64,000 nucleotides of DNA from JAJDXW01 sp965243335 (GTDB lineage Bacteria; Pseudomonadota; Gammaproteobacteria; HK1), in the NCBI GenBank assembly GCA_965243335.1, contig OZ251545.1, positions 434,001-498,000 of the forward strand. Reading direction: 5' to 3'. Every line of letters starts with the position of its first letter. Position 1 is the first letter of the stretch. Positions 1 to 8,700 of the stretch are shown here, in pieces. The position numbers and the translations under genes are program-made. The notes under the pieces are model-generated. The model ran no database searches. It was not told where the DNA came from and was given only the letters and a program-made list of their open reading frames with translations.

Positions 1-2
1 AT

Positions 3-251
3 ACATCTGATCATCTTGCGCAAATAGCTTCGGCCAAAGCCCGAATAGCAATTTATGGCCATCCTAGTGTTATCGCAGCGATGGCTGACTTTGAAAAAAT
101 GGGGGCCAAAACCACACCCGAAAACTTCGGTGTGTTCTCGTCGATCATACTTGCGATGAGAAAGCACGTTGGGAAAGATGAATCACAATTAAATTCAATG
201 GAAAACGATATCCAGATACTTCTTTTCGGAATTGATGATCGAGACGGTTGA
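3..251 (+). CDS. C-terminal end of an unknown protein (cut by window edge)
   Basis: An open frame enters from the left edge and ends at the TGA at 249-251, giving the last 82 residues of a protein. The tail is mostly helical-looking, with stretches such as AKARIAIYGHPSVIAAMADF and a charged C-terminus; I see no catalytic motif and do not recognise the family. Its codons are clearly AT-richer (for example aaa, tta, aat, ata) than those of every other gene here, which suggests foreign origin and fits its place at the edge of a defence island. The frame is inferred only from lack of stops and natural-looking composition. Confidence 0.55.
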   Translation, partial: TSDHLAQIASAKARIAIYGHPSVIAAMADFEKMGAKTTPENFGVFSSIILAMRKHVGKDESQLNSMENDIQILLFGIDDRDG

Positions 252-257
252 CGACAA

Positions 258-281
258 CTGACCGTGGCACGGGTACAATGG
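258..281 (+). promoter_or_regulatory. Possible promoter (TACAAT element) upstream of the TrlF-like gene
   Basis: A TACAAT hexamer at 274-279 resembles a -10 box. The surrounding sequence (CTGACCG..GG...GTACAATGGC) reappears almost unchanged at about 4739-4759, upstream of the nucleotidyltransferase-SIR2 pair. A TTGACG at 248-253 could be a -35 but would leave a long, 20-bp spacer. Placement is inference from the repeated motif. Confidence 0.3.
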
Positions 282-377
282 CCTCCTCTTGGTGTTCGGC
301 CGGTGTCGGCCCGCGGGATGGCGGGTCTTCAGCCACCGCAGCCGCTGGTCGTAGGCCCGGAATCGAGGAGGGGGAGC

Positions 378-3074
378 TTGAGCACGGACGATCCCATCGC
401 CACCGTATCGGGGCTTTCGGCCGGCGCCGAGTTCCACCGGTGCGCGTTCCAGGTCAATCCGCACCACTACGCCGGAACGTACCGCGGGCAGGCGTCGGCG
501 CTCGACGAAGCGGGCTACGCCCAAGCGCTGGCGGACAAGGCGACAGAGCTTGACGTCACGGTGCTGGCGGTCACGGATCACAATCACGTTGGCGGGGTGG
601 ATGCGATCCGGACGGCGGCTCGGGGACGGGGCATCTCCGTCTTCCCGGGCTTCGAGCTGACTTCCACCGAAGGGGTGCACGTGCTCTGCCTCTACCCTCC
701 GGAGACCGCCGAAGAGCAACTGAAGCTCTTCCTCGGCGGATTCGGGATTGTGGCGCCGGAGCCTTCATCCGACCCCTGCAAGGAGTCGTTCTCGGAGGTC
801 CTCGCGCGCGTCTGCGGCCAGGGCGGCATCCCGATCGCGGCGCACGCCACGAACTCCGGTGGATTGTTCGAGGTGCTGCAGGGGCAGCCGAGGATCCGGG
901 CCTGGAGGGACGAGAACCTGTACGCCATCCAGATCCCCGGCCCGGTCCGGAACCTCCCGCACGATGTCCGATCCATCGTCCAGAACCGGAACCCCGATTA
1001 TGCCCGCAGATACGCGCCCGAGGCGAACCTCGCCCTCGCGGTCGCGAACGCCCGCGACGTGGCGTCTCCGGAGGACCTCGCCGATCCGTCGGCGACCTGC
1101 TGGATCAAGATGTCGGAGGTCGGCATCGAAGGCTTGCGGCAAGCGTTTCTCGACCCCGGGTCGCGGATCCGGTTGAACGGCGACCCGCCCCCCGAAGAAC
1201 ACTCCGAGCTCGTCGCGATGGCTTGGCAGGGCGGCTTCCTGGACGGCGCCGCGGTCCGCTTCAACCCGAACCTGAACGTGCTGGTGGGCGGACGCGGCGC
1301 GGGCAAGTCCACCGTCGTCGAGAGTCTGCGCTACGTGCTCGGGCTGGAGCCCTTGGGTGAGGAGGCCCGGTCGATCCATGCGGGGATCCTCAAGCACGTG
1401 CTCCGAAACGGCACCAAGGTTTCCCTCCTCGTCCGCGGCCACCGCCCGTGCCCTCGGGACTACCGGATCGAACGCACCCTCCCGAACCCCCCGGTCGTGC
1501 GCGACGGGCAGACCGGCGAGGTGCTGCACGTCACGGCGTCGGACGTCTTTCCCGGTGTCGAGGTCTATGGGCAGCACGAGATCTCGGAGCTCACCAAGAG
1601 CCCGGAGAAGTTGACCCGGCTGCTCGGACGCTTCGTGGAGAGGGACGATTCCATCCCCAACCGGAAGCGGGAGCTCCGTCGCGCACTGGAGCGCTCCCGC
1701 GGGCAGATCCTCGGGGCGCGCAAGGAGCTCGGCCAGATCGAGGAGCGGCTGGCCGCCCTGCCGGGACTCGAAGAAACCCTCGAGCGATACCAGGAGGCGG
1801 GCTTGGAGCGGGACCTGAAGGAACAGAGCCTGCTGGTGCGGGAAGAGCGCGTGCTCGGCACCATCCCCGAGCGCTTGCAGCCGTTCCGCGCCTGCCTGGA
1901 GGAGCTGCGCCAGGAGCTGCCGATCGACCGGGCCTTCCTGTCCCCGAGGGCGCTGGAAGACCTGCCCGGGAAGGAGATCCTGACCGGCGCGGATCGGGTC
2001 CTGGAGCAATTGAACGCGGATGTCGAGAAGGTGGCGCAAGCGCTCGATGCGGCGCTCGCCCGGGCCGATCAGGGGCTCCGGGGCGTCCACGAACGATTCG
2101 AGGCGCACAAGGCGGAGGTGCAATCCGCGTACGAAAAGAAGCTCCGGGCGCTCCAGAAATCCCGGATCGACGGCGAGGAGTTCATCCGGCTTCGCCGCCG
2201 GATCGAAGAGCTGCGCCCTCTCAAGGAGCGGCAGGCGGCGCTGGAACGCGCGGAAACGGAATATCGGAACCACCGCCGGAACCTGCTAGCCGAATGGGAG
2301 GACACGAAGGCGGAAGAATTCCGGGCGCTCGAACGGGCCGGCAAGCGCGTCACCCGCAAGCTCAAGGGGAGGGTCCGGGTGCGGGTCGAGTTCGGCGGGA
2401 ACCGCGAACCGCTGTTCCAGCTCCTCCGGGACGCGATCGGCGGGCGGCTGTCCGAGGCGATCGCCGCCCTCCGGCAGGCGGACAGCCTGTCGCCGGGGGC
2501 GTTGGTGCAGGCGTCCCGGCAAGGCGTCGGCTCGCTCGAGGCGGAGTTCGGCATCTCCGGCGCCCAGGCGGAACGCTTGGCGCAAGCCTCCGAGGAGACC
2601 CTGATGCGGATCGAAGAGCTCGATCTCCCGTCCACCACGGAGATCGAGCTCAACACCGCCCCGCCGGACGAACCGGAAAGCTGGCAGGCGCTGGATCGGC
2701 TCTCCACCGGTCAGAAGGCCACCGCCGTGCTGCTGCTTCTGCTGCTGGAGTCCGATGCTCCCCTCATCGTCGACCAGCCGGAAGACGACCTCGACAACCG
2801 GTTCATCACCGAGGGGGTGGCGCCGCGGATGCGCGAGGAGAAGCGGCGGCGCCAGTTCCTGTTCTCGACCCACAACGCGAACATCCCGGTCCTCGGAGAC
2901 GCCGAGCTCATCGTCGGCCTGAGCCCTTCGGGCGACGCGGACGAAGGCAGCGTGAGGATCGCCCCGGAGCACATGGGCTCCATCGACGCCCGGCCCGTCA
3001 GAAAGCTCGTGGAGGAGCTGCTCGAAGGGGGGGAAGACGCCTTCGAGCGCCGGCGCCGCAAGTACGGATTCTGA
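378..3074 (+). CDS. TrlF-like protein: PHP phosphoesterase domain fused to an SMC-like AAA ATPase
   Basis: The protein combines a PHP-type metal-dependent phosphoesterase domain with an ABC/SMC-like ATPase, an arrangement known as TrlF-like and often found in mobile or defence islands. Visible motifs are a TDHNH metal-binding segment near residue 67, a Walker A GGRGAGKST near residue 303, a long charged coiled-coil middle (about 430-700), a signature-like STGQKAT near 775, and a Walker B LIVDQPEDDLD near 797 followed by an FSTHNANIPV switch. I chose the TTG at 378 because GAGGAGGGGG sits just before it; upstream in-frame codons lack a ribosome site and encode low-quality sequence. It probably acts on nucleic acid, but the substrate is unknown. 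The next gene starts 12 bp downstream, so they are likely cotranscribed. Confidence 0.85.
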   Translation: MSTDDPIATVSGLSAGAEFHRCAFQVNPHHYAGTYRGQASALDEAGYAQALADKATELDVTVLAVTDHNHVGGVDAIRTAARGRGISVFPGFELTSTEGVHVLCLYPPETAEEQLKLFLGGFGIVAPEPSSDPCKESFSEVLARVCGQGGIPIAAHATNSGGLFEVLQGQPRIRAWRDENLYAIQIPGPVRNLPHDVRSIVQNRNPDYARRYAPEANLALAVANARDVASPEDLADPSATCWIKMSEVGIEGLRQAFLDPGSRIRLNGDPPPEEHSELVAMAWQGGFLDGAAVRFNPNLNVLVGGRGAGKSTVVESLRYVLGLEPLGEEARSIHAGILKHVLRNGTKVSLLVRGHRPCPRDYRIERTLPNPPVVRDGQTGEVLHVTASDVFPGVEVYGQHEISELTKSPEKLTRLLGRFVERDDSIPNRKRELRRALERSRGQILGARKELGQIEERLAALPGLEETLERYQEAGLERDLKEQSLLVREERVLGTIPERLQPFRACLEELRQELPIDRAFLSPRALEDLPGKEILTGADRVLEQLNADVEKVAQALDAALARADQGLRGVHERFEAHKAEVQSAYEKKLRALQKSRIDGEEFIRLRRRIEELRPLKERQAALERAETEYRNHRRNLLAEWEDTKAEEFRALERAGKRVTRKLKGRVRVRVEFGGNREPLFQLLRDAIGGRLSEAIAALRQADSLSPGALVQASRQGVGSLEAEFGISGAQAERLAQASEETLMRIEELDLPSTTEIELNTAPPDEPESWQALDRLSTGQKATAVLLLLLLESDAPLIVDQPEDDLDNRFITEGVAPRMREEKRRRQFLFSTHNANIPVLGDAELIVGLSPSGDADEGSVRIAPEHMGSIDARPVRKLVEELLEGGEDAFERRRRKYGF

Positions 3075-3086
3075 CTTCGAGGTGAC

Positions 3087-4325
3087 GTGGTGACGAAGAC
3101 CGAGCTTCGCGAGCTGATCGAGCACGGCGAGAATTCCGGCGTCGAGCTCAAACGCGACGACGTCCGTCCGGAGAGACTTGCGCAGAGGATTGCGGCCCTG
3201 CTCAACCTGGAAGGGGACCACATACTGCTCGGCGTGGAAAAGGACCGTAGTATCAGCGGATTGGCCAAGGAGCCGGAGGTGATCGAGGAGTGGGTGATGA
3301 ACGTCGCACGCGATCACGTTCGGCCGGCTCCGAACCCCTATTGGGAGGCGATCGAGATGGAATCCGGAAAGGTGGTAGGGGTCATCAGCCTCCCTGCCGA
3401 CGGCCCGGACAAACCATACAAGGCAAAACGAGGTTCTGCATGGGTAACCATGATTCGCGCGGGGACCACGACCCGTGACGCAACGGACGCGGAGGAAGCG
3501 CGTCTCTATCAACAATCGGGACGCTTGCGTTACGACGTCAAGCCCGTGCCGGGAACAAGCGAACGGGATTTCGATCGGAGTCGCCTTGAAAACTACTTCC
3601 GTGACGTCCGCAAGCAAGCCTGCCCGGAGGCAGACGATGAGGATGGCTGGACCCGTCTCCTTCTCAATACGGATCTCGCGGTAGAGAACAGAGGTCGGAT
3701 CATCCCCACGGTCGCGGCGGTTCTGATGTTCGGCAGAAAGCCGAACCGATACCTGCCGCAGGCCGGAATCACGGCCGTCTCCTATCCCGGATCGGAGAAA
3801 GACTACAAGGCAAGGGAGCGGACCGAGATTCGCGGTCCGGTCGTCGCTCGGCGCTCGCGCGACGGTGACGTCATGGAAACCGGAATCATCGAACGATCCA
3901 TCGAGTTCGTCCGAAGAAACGTCAATATGAAGGCATGGCTTGAAGACGGCGTACGGAGACGGGAGCGTTGGGACTATCCGTTCGAAGCCATACGCGAAGC
4001 CGTCGTCAACGCCATCGCGCATCGTGACTATACGATTACCGTGACGGACGTCGAGCTGTCGATCTACGAAGACCGACTGGAAATAATTTCGCCGGGAAGG
4101 CTTCCCAACACCGTTACCGTCGACAAGATGCGCACGGGGTATCGTGCAACAAGGAACGAGCTCGTCAAGGAAATCCTCCGGGACTACGCCTACATAGAAG
4201 CAACCGGGCTCGGGGTGCCAAGGAAGATCGTTCACGGTATGCGCGAACACAACGGCACCGAACCCGATCTCGTCGAGGAGGAGGATCGGTTCATCGTCCG
4301 GCTGTGGAAAGAGCCGCGTGCATGA
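3087..4325 (+). CDS. AlbA_2 / HATPase-type ATP-binding regulator-like protein
   Basis: The N-terminal ~120 residues look like an AlbA_2 (Schlafen-like) domain, with ENSGVELKRDD followed by HILLGVEKD and KPYKAKRGSAWV. The C-terminal part looks like a GHKL-type fold, with EAIREAVVNAIAHRDY about residue 308 and a LEIISPGRLPNTV segment. Proteins of this build are usually annotated as putative transcriptional regulators or ATP-binding proteins and often occur in defence islands. GTG at 3087 is preceded by GAGG; the adjacent GTG at 3090 is equally possible. It sits 12 bp after the TrlF-like gene and is probably its partner. The actual role is not determined by sequence. Confidence 0.8.
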   Translation: MVTKTELRELIEHGENSGVELKRDDVRPERLAQRIAALLNLEGDHILLGVEKDRSISGLAKEPEVIEEWVMNVARDHVRPAPNPYWEAIEMESGKVVGVISLPADGPDKPYKAKRGSAWVTMIRAGTTTRDATDAEEARLYQQSGRLRYDVKPVPGTSERDFDRSRLENYFRDVRKQACPEADDEDGWTRLLLNTDLAVENRGRIIPTVAAVLMFGRKPNRYLPQAGITAVSYPGSEKDYKARERTEIRGPVVARRSRDGDVMETGIIERSIEFVRRNVNMKAWLEDGVRRRERWDYPFEAIREAVVNAIAHRDYTITVTDVELSIYEDRLEIISPGRLPNTVTVDKMRTGYRATRNELVKEILRDYAYIEATGLGVPRKIVHGMREHNGTEPDLVEEEDRFIVRLWKEPRA

Positions 4326-4912
4326 GGCGCCTTTTCTCCCGGCCGATTTTTCGGACGCGGCCGCCTCTACGGACGCTGCCGCTCATGCGACCACGGACGC
4401 TTTTGCGGGTGCGGCCGATTTCGGGGACGCGCCCGGCCTTCGCTGACACCGCCCCCGCCCGAACCGGCCCCGGTCTTCTGTCCGCCGCCGCGCCGCCCCC
4501 GTGCTGACGCGCCATTCCTCCCGCCGCCGGCCGCTCGACACCGGCTTCCTGGCCGCGCGGCTCGCTGGCGCGAGGAGCTACGACCGCATCGCCGGCTACT
4601 TCTCCTCGTCGATCCTCGAAGTGGCGGGGGAGGTGCTGGCCGCCGTCCTCCGCTGCCTCGCGTCCTTGACGGCGGCAATTGGCGCCAAGACGCCGGCGCC
4701 GCCCGCCTCGTCGCCGGCGCCGTGGACCACGACCACGGCTGACCGCGGGGCGTACAATGGCGTCCGCATGGTGACCGCCCGCTTGGCTGCCCGTAATCCT
4801 CTCCTCTACGGACCGACCGGCTCCGGAGACGATACGCGAGCGACCGTTCTTCGAGGATCTGCGGTAGAGCCGCGGCAATGGCTTGCAGAGGTCGGCGAAG
4901 CAGGAGAGGACA
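4326..4912. other. Non-coding stretch with a helicase-gene fragment and a second TACAAT element
   Basis: The first part (to about 4495) has a loose GGACGC-containing repeat pattern. A 42-codon frame that starts at GTG 4318, overlapping the previous stop, and ends at 4446 could be the remnant of a third operon gene; I do not recognise it. The fragment at 4496-4639 is listed separately. Downstream, TACAAT at 4753-4758 lies in a context matching the one upstream of the TrlF-like gene and may drive the nucleotidyltransferase-SIR2 pair. A short frame ending RERPFFEDLR at 4866 may be another gene remnant. Nothing else here looks like an intact gene. Confidence 0.4.
4496..4639 (+). pseudogene. Fragment of the 5' end of the PLD/SNF2 helicase gene
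   Basis: From a CCCCC just before GTG 4501 to about 4639 the sequence matches 9755-9898, the start of the intact PLD/SNF2 helicase gene. By eye there are seven mismatches in about 139 bases, five of them synonymous in the helicase frame. The match begins essentially at the start codon and stops abruptly after GCTGG. The predominance of silent differences suggests both copies passed through a period of coding selection, so this looks like the stump of a related helicase gene replaced by what follows rather than a fresh neutral copy. Together with 9755 it brackets the nucleotidyltransferase-SIR2 pair. Confidence 0.8.
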
Positions 4913-5716
4913 ATGCCGGATCTGCGGCTCCAGCCCGAAATCGAGCCCGCCGCCCGATGGCTCGGCAGGAAGCTGACGCAGGTGTTCGGGGAGGGGCTGC
5001 GCCTGCGGATCGGCGGTGGCAGCATCCTCGCTGCGAGACACCGGCACAGGCTGTCGACGGATCTGGACCTCTGGTGGGACCACACGGACGCGCACCGGAG
5101 CGAGGCGAACCGGCTCTATGCATCGAGGGTCGCCCAGGAGCCGCGACGGGTGGAGGACGCATTGGGGGGCGATCGGTGGAAGGACGGAAGGCCGGTGGTC
5201 CTGCTCCCGGGAACCGTCATCGGCATGTTGACCATGGGCGTCGAGCTCCCGGCGGGGGTGGAAGGGATCGAAGTGACGATCGTTGAAAGGGAATTCGAGA
5301 AGATCGGCGCAAGGGCGGAAGACCGCGTGCGAGGCACGCCGTTCGAGCCACAGACGGACGCCCAGATCCTCTGGGGGAAGATGCAACGGATGAAAGATGG
5401 GCAGGTACACGTCCGGGACCTCTACGATCTCGGGGTGATGAGCCGCCTGAACCCGCAAGCACTGAGGTACGCCTTCGGATCGCAAGGAGGGGCCGGCCGG
5501 CGGGACATCGGCCAAAGGCTGCGGTACACGCCGGTGGACGGAGAAAAGCGCTTGCTGAGGGTGCGGGAAAGCGGGTGGACACCCTGGAGAGGGAAGGATG
5601 CCGAGGACGCGAAGCAGCGACTCATCCAGGCACTGAGCCGCAACGATCCGGCGGCCCTGCAAGGGAGCGTGCAGGCGTCACGCGCCCGCGTACCATCGGG
5701 GCCGAGGGATCGGTGA
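4913..5716 (+). CDS. Nucleotidyltransferase-fold protein, partner of the SIR2 gene
   Basis: The N-terminus shows a polymerase-beta-type nucleotidyltransferase signature, GGGSILAARHRHRLSTDLDL, beginning near residue 36, with the paired acidic residues in STDLDL. Together with the later QILWGKMQRMKDG and VRDLYDLGVMSR segments this resembles AbiEii/AbiGii-type (type IV toxin) nucleotidyltransferases. ATG 4913 follows GGAGAGGA; an in-frame ATG at 4883 lacks such a site. Its TGA overlaps the GTG of the SIR2 gene by one codon frame (GTGA), so the two are translationally coupled. No AbiEi-like antitoxin is visible directly upstream, which is unusual for the family. The target molecule is unknown. 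Confidence 0.7.
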   Translation: MPDLRLQPEIEPAARWLGRKLTQVFGEGLRLRIGGGSILAARHRHRLSTDLDLWWDHTDAHRSEANRLYASRVAQEPRRVEDALGGDRWKDGRPVVLLPGTVIGMLTMGVELPAGVEGIEVTIVEREFEKIGARAEDRVRGTPFEPQTDAQILWGKMQRMKDGQVHVRDLYDLGVMSRLNPQALRYAFGSQGGAGRRDIGQRLRYTPVDGEKRLLRVRESGWTPWRGKDAEDAKQRLIQALSRNDPAALQGSVQASRARVPSGPRDR

Positions 5717-8700
5717 GCGATCCGAACCCCGGGAGAGTGATCGGAATGCCGCGGCGGGTGGAGGCGCTGAAACCGCAGGCCGAGTTCGCAGAGCGGACCG
5801 GCGGCGGCTCCGGCGGGAGCAGGCGGCCCCGGACGCGCATCGTTGGCAGGGTGCTGAAACAGCATTGCTGCGGGATGGAGGCGGAGAGACGGGCATCGGA
5901 CGAGACGCTTTGCCAGATACTGAACGGCGACGCCGAGGACCTGCAGGGAGAGGAGGAGATCCGGTGGGCGTTCGAGACGATGGGGCCGGACGCGCTTGCG
6001 GCACTGTACACCGAAGGCAAGGTCAGCCTGGATCGGCTGGCGGCGGCGAAGCGTCGGAGCCAGTCGGACCCGAAGCAGGAGGACCGCGCGAACGCCTGGT
6101 TGAACACGGCACTCGCGAAGGAGCAAGGCCTGAAGCTCGAACAGCAGATACAGGACATCGCGGCGCACGCGAAGAGGGCGCCGCTCGCGATCCTGGCCGG
6201 AGCCGGGATCTCGAAGCCCGCGCCGAGCGGGGTGCCGCTGTATCACGATCTGGCGATCGAGCTCGCCGGAGCGACGCCAGAGCAGGCAAAGAAGGACCCC
6301 GGGGCCTGCTTCGACCGTGTGCGCGAGGAGCGAGGCGAGGCCATCTACAAGCAGGCGGCGGAGCGGATCCGTGGACGAACGGAGCCGAACGAGCTGCATC
6401 GCCGGGTGGCGGCGCTGCACTCGGCCGCGGGGTCGAGGACGATCATCACGACGAACTGGGATGAGCTTATCGAAGCCGCGGGCACCGTAAGAGGCGAGCC
6501 CCTGCGGGTATGGCCGGAGCACGACCGTGGGCCGGAGGCCGGGCACAGGGCCTCGGGGCTGGTGCACCTGCACGGGACGGTCGGCAAACCGGGCGGGATG
6601 CTGCTCACGAAAACGGATCTGGAACGCCACTACACCCAGGAACGGGAACGCCGGTTCGTCGGCGAGCTCGTCGGCGATCGGTCGATGCTCTGCATCGGGT
6701 ACAGCCACCGTGACGTCATGATCAGGAAGATCCAGGAGAGCGTCGCGGCAAGGGAAAAGGCACGGGAGGGGGAAGTCGGGCCGAGGAGCCGCAAGACGTT
6801 CAGCCTGGTGAAACGCGAGAGCGGGAAGCCCGAGTGGGAAGACGAGCTGCAACGACTCGAGGCGGCGGGCATCGAGCCGGTGCTCTACGACCGGCACGAG
6901 GAAGTGCCCGAGATCCTGGACAGGGTGGCGCGGGCCATCGCCCAGGACGCGGAAGCGGAGAGGAGGAGGCTCGAAGCGACAGCGAAGCAGGGGCCGCAAC
7001 CGGACACCGACTGGAGCGAGATCGGGCGGCTGCTGGAAGAAGGCGGTCCACGCCTGGAGCACTTCCTGCGAGAAGCGGCGCCGGAGGCATGGGCGGTACA
7101 TGAGTTCATGCAGGCCGGCGGCGCCCGGGTACTGCGCGAAGAAACCGGTGATCCGGCCAGCGCTCAAGTCAGCCGCTGGCTGTGTAATGGAATGGACGGG
7201 GAGCGGCTGCGGACCGTCCTGTGGATGGCGGCGACCGCGGGGGGGCGGATCGGCCCGGCGCTGCGGAGCCGGCTGGCCCGGAGCCTCGGGCGCAGCGAAA
7301 CCACCGTGGGAGACGTGGAGAGGGAGCAGGGCGCGCTGTTTCTCATCGGGCAGTGCGAAAGCGCCGCCCGCGGCATGAGCGGTCATCTGCTATGGCGGGT
7401 CGCGCGGCGGTGCAGCGAGGCGGGGCGGTACGAAGCGAGCATCCAGGGATGGGCCGCGGTCGCCAAGGTATACGCGGCCGCCGGCTCGAAGCACGACCTC
7501 GCGGCGGATGGATCGGTCAAGGAAACCGGCACGTTGGAACCCCGGCTGAACGTCGAAGGGTGGGAAGCGAAGGAGTTCTACGCGAAGGCGGTCAGGCCCT
7601 GGATGGAGCAAATCCACGAAGCCGTGTGGGACGTGTGCGCCCATGCGCTGGAAAGGCAGCAACGCATCCTCGAAACGGCCTGCGGCGAAGAGGATCCGGG
7701 GAATCACTGGAGCGGGATACGGTCGGCCATCGAAGAGCACGAGCAGGACGGGCAGCGTTACGCACGGGGGTTGGACGCCCTGATCGAGGCGGCGCGCGAT
7801 GCCCTGGAAAGCGGAGGGAGGGCAGGAAGGGCGGGCCGGGAGAAGTGGGAGGCGCGGGTCCGGCAGGCGGCCGCGTCGAAGAACGCGCTGCTGAACCGAC
7901 TGGCGATCCACGGGGTGACGGAAAGCGGGCACTGGAGCGCCGACCGGAAGGTTCGGTGGTTGGGTGAGAGCGGGTTCCTGGGCAATCCCTGGTGTGCGCA
8001 CGAGGCGTACCGGCTGCTCAAGGAACGCTGGAAGCGGGCGCGGGGAGCGACGCGACAAGCGGTGGGAAGGCGGATCTGCCGGCTGCGCATCAGGGGCGGG
8101 AGCCGTGAAAGGAACGAGAAGGTGCAGTACGTTCTGCTGGGATGGATCGAGCGGTGGGGGCCGCTCACGCGGGAAATGAAAGCAAGGCAAGGGGTGCTGC
8201 AGAGCAGGCACAGGGCATGGGAAATGCCGGCGCATCCGCCGGATTTCCAGCAATGGCACAGCAGTGTTGAGTGTATCGGGTCGGTAGCCCCCCCCGGTTG
8301 GGACGGACGGCAGTTGGTGGACGACTGGAAGACGCGGGGACGAGACGCACTGGACCGGGTCATCGAGGGATGGGAGAACCCGGCGCCGGCACGGACCCCC
8401 GAAGAATGGCTGCACGGGCCGAACGAAGAGGGTCGGCAGGAAAGCGCGGGAGATGCGATACGTCTGGACAAGGAGTGGGGCATCGCGCTCGCGAAGCGCT
8501 TGATCGAGCGGGAGAAGTGGGACCACGAAGCATGGTGTGCGCTATGCCGCGAGCTGCCGAAGCGGATGGAGTCGACGGAGCTGATCGAGTGGGCCGGGGA
8601 GGGCTGGTGGCGTGAAGTCGGGAAGGGAAGGTGCAGAGGCGCACTGGGTGGAATTCCACGGGGCCTCGCCACGCACCTCCGCGAAGGGCACAGAGGGGAA

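Noticed and set aside
765..2273. Long antisense open frame opposite the TrlF-like gene
   Set aside because: A shadow of the coding strand in GC-rich DNA; no motifs and Arg/Leu-rich composition.
4913..5716. Ordinary AbiE type IV toxin-antitoxin
   Set aside because: The nucleotidyltransferase fold is similar, but no AbiEi antitoxin is seen upstream; the coupled gene is a SIR2 protein.
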